NCBI RefSeq assembly: GCF_003116095.1
Contig: NZ_LGRA01000021.1
Location: 1,870,274-1,919,933 of the forward strand
Direction of reading: 5' to 3'
Source: Azospirillum sp. TSO35-2
GTDB lineage: Bacteria; Pseudomonadota; Alphaproteobacteria; Azospirillales; Azospirillaceae
DNA: 49,660 nt
In this document: positions 24,508-33,244 of the stretch, one piece after another
How the letters are laid out: each line of letters starts with the position of its first letter
How positions within the stretch are numbered: position 1 is the stretch's first letter
Notes under the pieces: generated by a model
Seen by the model: the letters and a program-made list of their open reading frames with translations, nothing else
Databases searched by the model: none
What the model was told of the DNA's origin: nothing
Made by a program: the position numbers and the translations under genes

Positions 24508-25260
24508 ATGACCGCGACCATTCCCGACACCGCCCCCACAACCGCCATGGTCCTGGCCGCCGGCCTCGGCCTGCGCATGCGCCCGCTGACCGACCACCGG
24601 CCGAAGCCGCTGATCCCGGTGCTGGGCCGCCCGATGCTCGACCATGCGCTCGACCGGCTGGCCCGGGCCGGTGTCGCCCGGGCGGTGGTGAACAGCCATT
24701 ATCTGGGATCGATGATCGGCGCGCACCTGAAGGACCGCGCCAAGCCGGCCATCCTGCTGTCGCCGGAGGACACGCAACTGGAAACCGGCGGCGGCGTGAA
24801 GAAGGCGCTGCCGCTGCTGGGCAGCGCCCCGATCTACACGGTCAACGCCGACATCTTCTGGCTGGACGGCCCGACCCCGGCGCTGCGCCGGCTGGCCGCC
24901 CATTGGAACCCGGACGAGATGGACGCGCTGCTGCTGCTGATGGCGACGACCCGGTCGGTCGGCTACGAGGGGCTGGGCGACTACCATATGGACCCGCTCG
25001 GCCGCCTGACCCGCCGCGCCGAGCGCGAGCTGGCCCCCTTCGTCTACGCCGGCGTCCAGATCGTGAAGCCGGAGCTGTTCGCCGCCGACACCCCCGACGG
25101 CGCCTTCTCCACCAACCTGATCTGGGACCGCGCGCAAGCGGCCGGGCGCCTGTTCGGCCTTGCCCATGACGGGCTGTGGTTCCACATCGGCACGCCGGAC
25201 GGGCTGAAGGAGGCGGAAGACCTGCTGGCCATCGGCGGCGTCCGCGCCATCGCGCATTGA
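24508..25260 (+). CDS. murU: N-acetylmuramate-1-phosphate uridylyltransferase (MurU-like)
   Basis: A 250-aa nucleotidyltransferase of the glucose-1-phosphate thymidylyl/guanylyltransferase fold. The signature AMVLAAGLGLRMRPLTDHRPKPLIPV lies at residues 13-38, with the metal-binding YTVNADIFW near residue 112. Together with AmgK it should convert recycled MurNAc to UDP-MurNAc. The ATG at 24508 is two bases beyond the amgK stop; the same frame is open further upstream only as a shadow. Mannose-1-phosphate guanylyltransferase is the alternative annotation, less likely given the neighbour. Confidence 0.9.
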   Translation: MTATIPDTAPTTAMVLAAGLGLRMRPLTDHRPKPLIPVLGRPMLDHALDRLARAGVARAVVNSHYLGSMIGAHLKDRAKPAILLSPEDTQLETGGGVKKALPLLGSAPIYTVNADIFWLDGPTPALRRLAAHWNPDEMDALLLLMATTRSVGYEGLGDYHMDPLGRLTRRAERELAPFVYAGVQIVKPELFAADTPDGAFSTNLIWDRAQAAGRLFGLAHDGLWFHIGTPDGLKEAEDLLAIGGVRAIAH

Positions 25261-25291
25261 GGGGCGGCAACCCACGACGAACGGACCCCCG

Positions 25292-28273
25292 ATGACCCTC
25301 CCCCCCAAGGTCTACAGCATCCCCTCCGGCGCGCCCTTCGTCGACACGCTGGCGGCCGGCATCATGGAGCGGGTGGGCGGCGATCCGCTGGCGCTGGCCG
25401 GGGTGACGGTGCTGCTGCCGACGCGGCGCGCCTGCCGGTCGCTGCAGCAGGCCTTCCTGCGCCGGTCCGGCGGCGAGCCGACGCTGCTGCCGCGGATGGC
25501 GCCGCTGGGCGAGCTGGACGCCGGCGACCTCAGCCTGACCGAGGAGGAGTTGCCCGACGTCCCGCTCGACCTGCCCGACGCCATCTCGCCGCTGAACCGG
25601 CAGATGACGCTGGCGCGGCTGATCCTGCGGGCCGACGGGCTGTCGGCCACCACGGCGCAGGCGGTGCGGCTGGGCGGCGACCTCGGCCGGCTGATCGACG
25701 CGGTGTGGACCGAGCGGGTCGGCTTCGACACGCTGGAGACGCTGGTCCCCGCCGACTATGCCGAGCATTGGCAGGTCACGCTGAAGTTCCTGACCATCAT
25801 CACCGAGCTGTGGCCCGCCATCCTGGAGTCGACCGGCGAGACCGACCCGGCCCAGCGCCGCAACCTGGCGCTGGCGACGCAGGCGGCGCTGTGGCGGGCC
25901 GCCCCGCCGCCGGGGATGGTGATCGCCGCCGGCTCCACCGGCTCGATCGCCGCGGCGACCGAACTGCTGGCGGTCATCGCCCGGCTGCCCAAGGGCTCGG
26001 TGGTGCTGCCCGGCCTGGACCAGGGCGCCGACGACGCCGTCTGGGACGCCATCGAGCAGGACGAATCCCACCCCCAGCACGGGTTGTCGGAGCTGATCCG
26101 CCGGCTGGGCGTCGGCCGCGCCGAGGTGCAGCCCTGGACCGAGACGGCGGAGCCGCGCGGCGCCCGCGCCCGGCTGATCGCCGAGGCGATGCGCCCGGCG
26201 GTCACCACCGAAGGCTGGCGGACGCTGGAGGGGCTGGACGCCACGGCGCTGGCCGGCCTGACCCGCATCGACGCCGCCACCTCGGAGGAGGAGGCGCAGG
26301 CCATCGCGCTGCTGATGCGCCACGCGCTGGAAACGCCGGAGAAGACCGCGGCGCTGATCACCCCCGACCGCAACCTGGGTCGCCGGGTCGGCATGGCGCT
26401 GGCGCGCTGGGGCATCGAGGTCAACGATTCGGGCGGCCAGCCGCTGGCCCACACCGCGGTCGGCACCTATCTGCGCCTGACCGCCGAGCTGGCGGCGAGC
26501 CGCGTCCACCCGCTGGCGCTGCTGGCGCTGGCCAAGCACCCGATGGCGGCGGGCGGCCGCGACTCGGCGGATTTCCGCGCCGCCGCCCGCGCGCTGGAGC
26601 GGCTGGTCCTGCGCGGTCCCCGCCCGGCGGAGGGGTTGGACGGCGTGCTCGCCGCGCTGGAGGCGACCCAGCGCTTCGACCATGACGAGCAGCCGGAGAT
26701 CCTGCGCGGCTGGCTGGTCGATCTCGGCCAGCGCGCCGCCCCCTTCCTGGAGGCGATGCGCGGCCGCGGGGAGGAGGGGGAACCGCCGCTCGCCGATCTG
26801 CTGCGCGCCCACATCGCCTTCTGCGAGTCGCTGGCCGCCGACCATGAGGTGACGGGCGCCGAACGGCTGTGGCGCCAGGACGACGGCGAGGAGGCCGCCC
26901 GCTTCGTCCACGACCTGCTCGACGCCGCCGACGGCTTCCCCGCCATCCCCGCCACCGACTATCCGGCGCTGCTCGACGCGCTGATGAGCGCGCGGGCGGT
27001 GCGCCCCCGCTACGGCCTGCACCCGCGCCTGTTCATCCTGGGTCCGATGGAGGCGCGGCTTCAGCACCTCGACCTCACCATCCTCGGCGGGCTGAACGAG
27101 GGCACCTGGCCGCCGGCCGCCGCCGCCGATCCCTGGATGTCGCGGCCGATGCGGCGCGACTTCGGCCTGCCCAGCCCGGAACGGCTGGTCGGCATGTCGG
27201 CCCACGACTTCGCCCACGCCTGCGGCGCACCGGAGGTGGTGCTGACCCGCGCCGCGCGGGTGGAGGGCACGCCGACCGTGCCGTCGCGCTGGCTGCTGCG
27301 GCTGGAAACCGTGCTGCGGGCGCTGGGCCTCGACGGCGTGATCGAGGAGCGCGGCGCCTGCTGGCTCGCCTGGGCGCGCGGGCTGGACGAGCCCGACCAG
27401 GTGCAGCCGGTCGCCGCGCCGGAGCCGCGGCCGCCGCTCGCCGCCCGGCCGCGCAAGCTGTCGGTGACGGCGGTGGAGACCTGGATGCGCGACCCCTACG
27501 CCATCTACGCGCGCTACACCCTGAAGCTGGGCAAGCTTGACCCGATCGCCGCCGATCCCGGGGCGGCCGACCGCGGCCAGATCATCCACGACACGCTCGA
27601 CGCCTTCGTCCGCGAGCATCCCGGCCCGCTGCCGCTCGACGCGCTCGACCGGCTGCTGGCGCTGGGGCGCGAGCGTTTCGGTCCGCTGCTGCGCAGCCAT
27701 CCCGACGTCTGGGCCTTCTGGTGGCCGCGCTTCGAGCGGGTCGCCGCCTGGTTCATCGAGCTGGAGCGCGAACGCCGCCCCCGCACCCGCCCGCTGGCGA
27801 CCGAGGTGCCCGGCCGGCTGGAGCTGTCGGGCCCCGGCGGTCCCTTCACCCTGACCGCCAAGGCCGACCGCATCGACCGCGGGCCGGACGGGCTGGTGGT
27901 GATCGACTACAAGACCGGCACCCCGCCCAGCACCCGCGAGATCGAGCTGGGCTTCGCCCCGCAGTTGCCGCTGGAGGCCGCCATCGCCGCCGCCGGCGGC
28001 TTCAGCGGCATCGACGCCGGCCCGGTGGCCGAGCTGTCCTTCTGGCGCCTGTCCGGCGGCGACCCGGCCGGCGAGGAAAAGCCGGTCAAGGCCGACCCCG
28101 CCACCCTGGGCGAGGAGGCCCGGGCCGGGCTGGAGGCGCTGATCGCCCGTTTCGACGACCCGGAAACCCCCTACCGCTCCCGCCCGCGGCCGGCGATGGC
28201 CCCGCGCTACACCGACTACGCCCACTTGGCCCGCGTCCAGGAATGGTCGTCGGGCGGCGGCGAGGGCGAGTGA
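25292..28273 (+). CDS. addB: Double-strand break repair helicase-nuclease subunit AddB
   Basis: A 993-aa subunit of AddAB, which processes DNA ends for RecA loading. The N-terminal half has a degenerate helicase-like fold. The C-terminal RecB-family nuclease shows the AKADRIDRGPDGLVVIDYKTG motif (catalytic Asp and Asp-x-Lys), followed by QLPLEAAI. No Cys cluster flanks the nuclease domain, so the 4Fe-4S site of Bacillus AddB appears absent; where that protein has a Cys, this one reads RDPYAIYARY. It is 31 bp after murU. In related genomes addA normally follows directly; here a toxin-antitoxin pair intervenes. Confidence 0.94.
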   Translation: MTLPPKVYSIPSGAPFVDTLAAGIMERVGGDPLALAGVTVLLPTRRACRSLQQAFLRRSGGEPTLLPRMAPLGELDAGDLSLTEEELPDVPLDLPDAISPLNRQMTLARLILRADGLSATTAQAVRLGGDLGRLIDAVWTERVGFDTLETLVPADYAEHWQVTLKFLTIITELWPAILESTGETDPAQRRNLALATQAALWRAAPPPGMVIAAGSTGSIAAATELLAVIARLPKGSVVLPGLDQGADDAVWDAIEQDESHPQHGLSELIRRLGVGRAEVQPWTETAEPRGARARLIAEAMRPAVTTEGWRTLEGLDATALAGLTRIDAATSEEEAQAIALLMRHALETPEKTAALITPDRNLGRRVGMALARWGIEVNDSGGQPLAHTAVGTYLRLTAELAASRVHPLALLALAKHPMAAGGRDSADFRAAARALERLVLRGPRPAEGLDGVLAALEATQRFDHDEQPEILRGWLVDLGQRAAPFLEAMRGRGEEGEPPLADLLRAHIAFCESLAADHEVTGAERLWRQDDGEEAARFVHDLLDAADGFPAIPATDYPALLDALMSARAVRPRYGLHPRLFILGPMEARLQHLDLTILGGLNEGTWPPAAAADPWMSRPMRRDFGLPSPERLVGMSAHDFAHACGAPEVVLTRAARVEGTPTVPSRWLLRLETVLRALGLDGVIEERGACWLAWARGLDEPDQVQPVAAPEPRPPLAARPRKLSVTAVETWMRDPYAIYARYTLKLGKLDPIAADPGAADRGQIIHDTLDAFVREHPGPLPLDALDRLLALGRERFGPLLRSHPDVWAFWWPRFERVAAWFIELERERRPRTRPLATEVPGRLELSGPGGPFTLTAKADRIDRGPDGLVVIDYKTGTPPSTREIELGFAPQLPLEAAIAAAGGFSGIDAGPVAELSFWRLSGGDPAGEEKPVKADPATLGEEARAGLEALIARFDDPETPYRSRPRPAMAPRYTDYAHLARVQEWSSGGGEGE

Positions 28274-28447
28274 GCCGGGTTTTTCGCAACCTTTCGGTTG
28301 AATTCCCTACCCCGGATTCCATACAGTGGTGTGTGAGTCTTTACGGTCCGGCAGCGCTTCGACCGCATCGATCGGGGAACGGGACACCACGGTGTCCAGG
28401 TCATGGCCGGCCGCCGGTGCGGACATCCCGGCTTGGTCCTATTTTCT

Positions 28448-28490
28448 GTACCCCCGAAAATTCCTTGCCGCCGGGACTTTATGGGGGTAC
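28448..28490. promoter_or_regulatory. Inverted repeat GTACCCCC / GGGGGTAC before brnT
   Basis: Perfect 8-bp arms at 28448-28455 and 28483-28490 with a 27-bp, relatively AT-rich spacer, directly before the brnT coding region. BrnA antitoxins are known autorepressors, so this is a candidate operator. It lies in the 191-bp addB-brnT gap (28274-28464), which otherwise holds only a small CAACC-TTTC-GGTTG hairpin at 28287-28300. Confidence 0.5.
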
Positions 28491-28779
28491 GGTAATTATC
28501 CTGATCATCACCTTCGATCCGGCCAAGCGTGACCGGACCCTGAGCGAACGCGGCCTCGACTTCGCCGACGCGGTCGAGGTGTTCGCCGGCCGGACCATCG
28601 ACATTCCCGACGAACGGTTCGACTACGGCGAAGACCGCGTCCTATCGGTCGGACATCTGCGGAACCGGATGGTGATCGTGGTCTGGACGCAAGAGGCGGA
28701 TGCCCGCCGCATCATTTCCATGAGGAAGGCCAATGACCGGGAGCAGACGCGCTTTGGGCAGCGACTTGGCGAAGGTTGA
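28465..28779 (+). CDS. brnT: BrnT family ribonuclease toxin
   Basis: Toxin of the type II BrnT/BrnA system, an RNase-like fold that arrests translation. The family pattern is clear: IITFDPAKRDRTLSERGLDF, the VEVFAG...DERFDYGEDR segment, and VVWTQEADARRIISMRKANDRE at the C-terminus. The start is unusual. Family homology begins around 28501, where the codon is CTG, and no ATG or GTG is available; TTG at 28465 is the nearest conventional start and is used here. An ATT at 28495 with GGGGGT six bases upstream is another option. The core from 28501 is 92 aa, normal for BrnT. It overlaps brnA by 47 bp. Confidence 0.88.
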   Translation: MPPGLYGGTVIILIITFDPAKRDRTLSERGLDFADAVEVFAGRTIDIPDERFDYGEDRVLSVGHLRNRMVIVVWTQEADARRIISMRKANDREQTRFGQRLGEG

Positions 28780-29026
28780 CGAGCACGTCATCCAGCCCGC
28801 GGAATACGACGACATCCCGGAGATCACGGAGGAGATGTTTGCCCGCGGCACCGTGATGGACGGCGGCCAGCCGGCCCGGCGCGGACGCCCGCCCGCCGAG
28901 GCGCCCAAGGAGGCGATCAAGCTCCGGCTGGATGCCGATGTGCTGAAGCATTTCCGCGACACCGGGCCGGGATGGCAGACGCGCATCAACGCCGCGTTGC
29001 GGCAAGCGGCCGGACTGCCGAATTGA
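28733..29026 (+). CDS. brnA: BrnA family antitoxin
   Basis: A 97-aa antitoxin pairing with BrnT. The N-terminal toxin-binding part has LAKVDEHVIQPAEYDDIPEITEEMFARG, and the C-terminal ribbon-helix-helix DNA-binding domain is AIKLRLDADVLKHFRDTGPGWQ followed by TRINAALRQAAGL. The toxin-first order and the coding overlap are typical of brnTA operons. It ends 115 bp before addA, so addA may be transcribed from this operon or have its own promoter. Confidence 0.9.
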   Translation: MTGSRRALGSDLAKVDEHVIQPAEYDDIPEITEEMFARGTVMDGGQPARRGRPPAEAPKEAIKLRLDADVLKHFRDTGPGWQTRINAALRQAAGLPN

Positions 29027-29141
29027 CGATCTGCCCGGCGGTCCGATCGACACCTCCTGAGTGGCCCGATCATTGGCGCTTGCCTCCGCCGCGGCAATTG
29101 GATGAGCATCCGGCCCTGTCCCGGCACCGGAAGCTCTGCGC

Positions 29142-32100
29142 ATGACCATGACCGACCTGTCCACCCGCTCGCTGCCGCTCGACCCCAACGTCGCGCAGCG
29201 GCGGGCGTCCGATCCGACGGCGTCAGTCTGGGTCGGGGCGTCGGCCGGGTCGGGGAAGACCAAGGTGCTGACCGACCGGGTGCTGCGGCTGATGCTGGCC
29301 GGCACGCCGCCGGCGCGCATCCTGTGCCTGACCTTCACCAAGGCGGCGGCGGCGGAAATGGCGATCCGCATCAACCGGACGCTGGGCGTCTGGGCCACCC
29401 TGCCCGATGACGAGCTGGAAGACCGGCTGGCCGACCTGTGCGGCGAGCGGCCGTCGATCGAGGCGCGGCTGAACGCGCGCCGCCTGTTCGCCCAGGTGGT
29501 GGACTGCCCCGGCGGCATGAAGATCCAGACCATCCACGCCTTCTGCCAGTCGCTGCTGCGCCGTTTCCCGCTGGAGGCGGACCTCGCCCCGCATTTCGAC
29601 GTGATGGACGACCGCACCGCCGACGGGCTGCTGACCGAGGCGCGCGACGCGGTGCTGCACGCCGGCCGGACCGAGCCGGACAGCCCGCTCGGCCGGGCGA
29701 TGGCGCGGCTGACCGCCGACCTCAACGCCGAGGCCTTCGCCGAGCTGCTGGCCGAACTGGCCGGCCAGCGCGGCCGGATCGAGACGCTGTTCCACGAGTT
29801 CCATGGCCTGGACGGGCTGGTCGAGGCGATCCACGACACGCTGAAGGTGCCGCCCGGCGTCACCGAGGAGTCGATCCTCACCGGCGCCTGCCACGACGAT
29901 TCCTGCGACCCGCCCGCCCTGCGCGAGGCCTGCCGGGCGCTGTCCGGCGGCAGCGCCAGCGACCAGGAGCGCGGCATCGCCATCCAGCAATGGCTCGACG
30001 CCGCCGACCGCCGGGTCCGCGCCTTCGAGGCGTACAAGCGCCTCTACCTCACCGCCGACGGCGCGCCGCGCAAGACGCTGATCACCAAGAAGGCCGCCAC
30101 CGCCTACCCCCAGGCCCTGCTCTCCCTGCAGAAGGAGGCCGAGCGGCTGGTCGACCTGGCCGAGCGGGTGAAGGCCGCCGGGGTCGCCGCCTCCACCGCC
30201 GCGCTGCTGACGCTGGCGCAGGCGATGCTGGACCGCTACCGCGAGCGCAAGGCGGCGCGCGCCCTGCTGGACTACGACGACCTGATCCTCGCCGCCAACC
30301 GGCTGCTGAGCGGCAAGGACGGCGTGCCGCGGGTGCCCTGGGTGCTCTACAAGCTGGACGGCGGCCTGGACCACATCCTGATCGACGAGGCGCAGGACAC
30401 CAACCCCGACCAATGGGCCATTGTCGCCGCGCTGGCCGGTGAGTTCTTCGCCGAACTGAACGCCGCCGCCCCCGACGGCACGATCCGCACCGTCTTCGCG
30501 GTGGGTGACGAGAAGCAGTCGATCTTCAGCTTCCAGCGCGCCGACCCGGCGGAGTTCGCCCGCATGCGCCGCCATTTCCAGGAGAAGGCGGAGGCGGCGG
30601 AACGGCTGTGGGCCGGGGTCGACCTCGACATCTCCTTCCGCTCCACCGCCGCGGTGCTGGAAACGGTGGACGCCGTCTTCGCGCTGGACCGCGCCCGCGA
30701 CGGCGTGGGCTCCGACGCCGGCCCGGCGATCCGCCACCGCGCCTTCCGCCGCGGCCAAGCCGGGCTGGTCGAGCTGTGGCCGCCGGTAAAGCCGGTCGAC
30801 ACCGTCGAGACGCCGGCCTGGGCGCCGCCGGTGGCGCGCGAAGCGGCGGATTCGCCGGCGGCCCGCCTCGCCTCGGTGATCGCCGCGACGGTGCAGCGCT
30901 GGATCGAGAGCGGCGAGACGCTGGAGGCCAAGGGCCGGCCGGTGCAGCCGGGCGACGTCATGGTGCTGGTCCGCCGCCGCACCGCCTTCGTCACCGATCT
31001 GGTGCGGGCGCTGAAGGACCGCGGCGTGCCGGTGGCCGGCGTCGACCGCATGGTGCTGACCGAGCAGCTCGCCGTCATGGATCTGGTGGCGCTGGCCGAC
31101 TTCCTGCTGCTGCCCGACGACGACCTGACGCTGGCCACCGTGCTGAAAGGCCCGCTGATCGGCCTGACCGAGGAGGAGCTGTTCCGCGTCGCCCACGGCC
31201 GGCGCGGCACGCTGTGGCGCTCGCTGGTCGCGCTGGCGGAGACGGAGCCCGCCTTCCGCCCGGCCCGGCGCTATCTGGGCGACCTGCTGGCCCGCACCGA
31301 CTTCTCCGCCCCCTACGAGCTGTTCGCCGGCCTGCTGAACCGGCCCTGCCCGGCCGACACCCGGTCCGGGCGGCGCGCCATCCTGAAGCGGCTCGGCCCC
31401 GACGCCCAGGATCCGCTGGAGGAGTTCCTGGCGGTCTGCCTCGCCTTCGAGAAGACCGAGCCGCCGTCGCTGCAGAACTTCCTGGCCTGGCTGGCGGCCA
31501 GCGACGCCGAGATCAAGCGCGAGCTGGAGCAGGGCGGCGGCACCGTGCGGATCATGACGGTCCACGGCTCCAAGGGCCTGCAGGCGCCCATCGTCTTCCT
31601 GCCCGACACGCTGGGCAGCCCGACCCAGAGCCCGCCGATCCTGTGGCCGGACGACGGCTGCCCGGTGCCGCTCTTCGCCGCCCGCCGCGCCCAGGAGGAC
31701 GCGCTGTCGACCGAGGCGCGGGCGCGGGCCAACCAGCGGCGCGACCAGGAATACCGCCGGCTGCTCTACGTCGCGCTGACGCGGGCGGAGGACCGGCTCT
31801 ACATCTGCGGCCACCAGGGCAAGCGCGAGCCGTCCGACGACTGCTGGTACCGGCTGGTCGAGGAGGCGATGCGCGAGAACGGCGTGCCGCACCCCTTCGA
31901 CTTCACCAGCCTGTGCGGCGACGGCTGGGCCGGCGAGGGCTGGCGGCTGGTCGGCGCCCAGACCGCCGCGGTGCCCCGCCATGTCGCGACCGGCGACGCC
32001 ATGGTCGCCGAACCGCCGCCGCCCTGGATCGCCAGCCCCGCCCCGGTCGAGCCGGAGCCGTCGCGCCCCCTCACCCCGTCGCGCCCCGACGGGCCGGACG

Positions 32101-32672
32101 AGGACGAGCCGGCGGTGCGCTCCCCGCTGGGCGACGACGACGGCCAGCGTTTCCGCCGCGGCCTGCTGGTCCACCGGCTGCTGCAGACGCTGCCCAACCT
32201 CGCCGGCGACGCGCGGGAGGCCGCCTGCCGCCGCTTCCTGGCGCGGCCGGCCCACAAGCTCGACCCCGGCCAGCAGGACGCCATCGCCAATGAGACGCTG
32301 GCGGTGCTGAGCCATGCGGAGTTCGCGCATCTGTTCGGCCCGGAGTCGCGGGCCGAGGTGCCGCTGGTCGGCGTGGTCGGGATCGGCGGCGGTGGCCGCG
32401 CGCTGTCCGGCCGCATCGACCGGCTGGCGGTGACGGCGGACACGGTGTGGATCGTCGACTACAAGACCAACCGGCCGCCGCCGCGCGATCTTGATGGTGT
32501 ACCAACGGTTTACCGGCGCCAGATGGCCGCCTACCGCGAGGCGCTGCGCGCCGTCTACCCCGGTCGCCGGGTGCGTTGCCTCCTGTTGTGGACCGATGGT
32601 CCCTTCACCATGGAGCTGCCGGCGGAACTTCTGGACGCCGCCGTCGTTGGGCTGACGGCGCGACCGGGCTGA
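29142..32672 (+). CDS. addA: Double-strand break repair helicase AddA
   Basis: A 1176-aa UvrD-like superfamily 1 helicase with a C-terminal RecB-type nuclease. Motif I is GASAGSGKT at residues 32-40, motif II is ILIDEAQDTNPDQW, motif III is VGDEKQSIFSFQRADP, and motifs V-VI are TVHGSKGLQAPIVFLPDT and RRLLYVALTRAEDRLYI. The nuclease core is LSGRIDRLAV...WIVDYKTNRPPP. With AddB it forms the alphaproteobacterial counterpart of RecBCD. It is separated from addB by the brnTA pair. Confidence 0.96.
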   Translation: MTMTDLSTRSLPLDPNVAQRRASDPTASVWVGASAGSGKTKVLTDRVLRLMLAGTPPARILCLTFTKAAAAEMAIRINRTLGVWATLPDDELEDRLADLCGERPSIEARLNARRLFAQVVDCPGGMKIQTIHAFCQSLLRRFPLEADLAPHFDVMDDRTADGLLTEARDAVLHAGRTEPDSPLGRAMARLTADLNAEAFAELLAELAGQRGRIETLFHEFHGLDGLVEAIHDTLKVPPGVTEESILTGACHDDSCDPPALREACRALSGGSASDQERGIAIQQWLDAADRRVRAFEAYKRLYLTADGAPRKTLITKKAATAYPQALLSLQKEAERLVDLAERVKAAGVAASTAALLTLAQAMLDRYRERKAARALLDYDDLILAANRLLSGKDGVPRVPWVLYKLDGGLDHILIDEAQDTNPDQWAIVAALAGEFFAELNAAAPDGTIRTVFAVGDEKQSIFSFQRADPAEFARMRRHFQEKAEAAERLWAGVDLDISFRSTAAVLETVDAVFALDRARDGVGSDAGPAIRHRAFRRGQAGLVELWPPVKPVDTVETPAWAPPVAREAADSPAARLASVIAATVQRWIESGETLEAKGRPVQPGDVMVLVRRRTAFVTDLVRALKDRGVPVAGVDRMVLTEQLAVMDLVALADFLLLPDDDLTLATVLKGPLIGLTEEELFRVAHGRRGTLWRSLVALAETEPAFRPARRYLGDLLARTDFSAPYELFAGLLNRPCPADTRSGRRAILKRLGPDAQDPLEEFLAVCLAFEKTEPPSLQNFLAWLAASDAEIKRELEQGGGTVRIMTVHGSKGLQAPIVFLPDTLGSPTQSPPILWPDDGCPVPLFAARRAQEDALSTEARARANQRRDQEYRRLLYVALTRAEDRLYICGHQGKREPSDDCWYRLVEEAMRENGVPHPFDFTSLCGDGWAGEGWRLVGAQTAAVPRHVATGDAMVAEPPPPWIASPAPVEPEPSRPLTPSRPDGPDEDEPAVRSPLGDDDGQRFRRGLLVHRLLQTLPNLAGDAREAACRRFLARPAHKLDPGQQDAIANETLAVLSHAEFAHLFGPESRAEVPLVGVVGIGGGGRALSGRIDRLAVTADTVWIVDYKTNRPPPRDLDGVPTVYRRQMAAYREALRAVYPGRRVRCLLLWTDGPFTMELPAELLDAAVVGLTARPG

Positions 32673-32717
32673 CGGTGGCGGCGGGCCGGCCGGCCATCCC
32701 CCGAAAGATGGGGTGAC

Positions 32718-32747
32718 TTGACCGGCATGGCGCCTCCGCCCTACATT
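32718..32747 (+). promoter_or_regulatory. Candidate sigma-70 promoter of trxA
   Basis: TTGACC (32718-32723), an 18-bp spacer, then TACATT (32742-32747). Both boxes are close to consensus, about 85 bp before the trxA ATG and just after the addA stop. Confidence 0.6.
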
Positions 32748-32831
32748 TTGCTCAATTCCACTGACGGGACCATGCCCACCGGTTTTCCACAACCGGTCCG
32801 GCGGCGGTCCCCGATCCAGGCAAGAGGTCAC

Positions 32832-33155
32832 ATGAGCACCACCATCAAGGTTACCGACGACAGCTTCGAACAGGACGTCCTGAAGGCCGCTGGCCCGGTC
32901 CTGGTCGACTTCTGGGCGGAATGGTGCGGCCCCTGCAAGATGATCGCCCCGGCGCTCGACGAGCTGGCCACCGAACAGCAGGGCAAGGTGACCATCGCCA
33001 AGCTGAACATCGACGAGAATCCCGACACCCCGACCAAGTACGGCGTGCGCGGCATCCCGACGCTGATGCTGTTCAAGGACGGCAGCGTCACCGCCACCAA
33101 GGTCGGCGCCCTGCCGAAGGGCGCGCTGTTCCAGTGGGTCGAGTCGGCCCTGTAA
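32832..33155 (+). CDS. trxA: Thioredoxin
   Basis: A 107-aa thioredoxin, the cytoplasmic dithiol reductant. The active site WCGPCK has Cys32 and Cys35, and the cis-Pro lies in VRGIPTLMLFKDG. ATG 32832 has AAGAGG five bases upstream; the in-frame ATG at 32718 gives a non-homologous extension and coincides with the promoter. Placement after addA is conserved in alphaproteobacteria. Confidence 0.97.
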   Translation: MSTTIKVTDDSFEQDVLKAAGPVLVDFWAEWCGPCKMIAPALDELATEQQGKVTIAKLNIDENPDTPTKYGVRGIPTLMLFKDGSVTATKVGALPKGALFQWVESAL

Positions 33156-33190
33156 GGCCAACGCGAAACGCGAACAGCCTTTCCGGTCCG

Positions 33191-33227
33191 AAAAAGCCCC
33201 GTTGCGCGAACCGCGGCGGGGCTTTTT
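33191..33227. terminator. Bidirectional rho-independent terminator between trxA and hydrolase
   Basis: AAAAAGCCCCG ... CGGGGCTTTTT, with arms flanked by A5 and T5, forms a terminator on both strands. It serves trxA (plus) and the convergent hydrolase gene (minus). Confidence 0.88.
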
Positions 33228-33244
33228 CGTGTCCGGCCGCACCG

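Noticed and set aside
24842..28225. 1127-codon minus-strand open frame opposite addB
   Set aside because: Antisense shadow; low-complexity translation and a certain gene on the other strand. The same applies to long antisense frames over the solute-binding protein, pckG, dnaN and gyrB.
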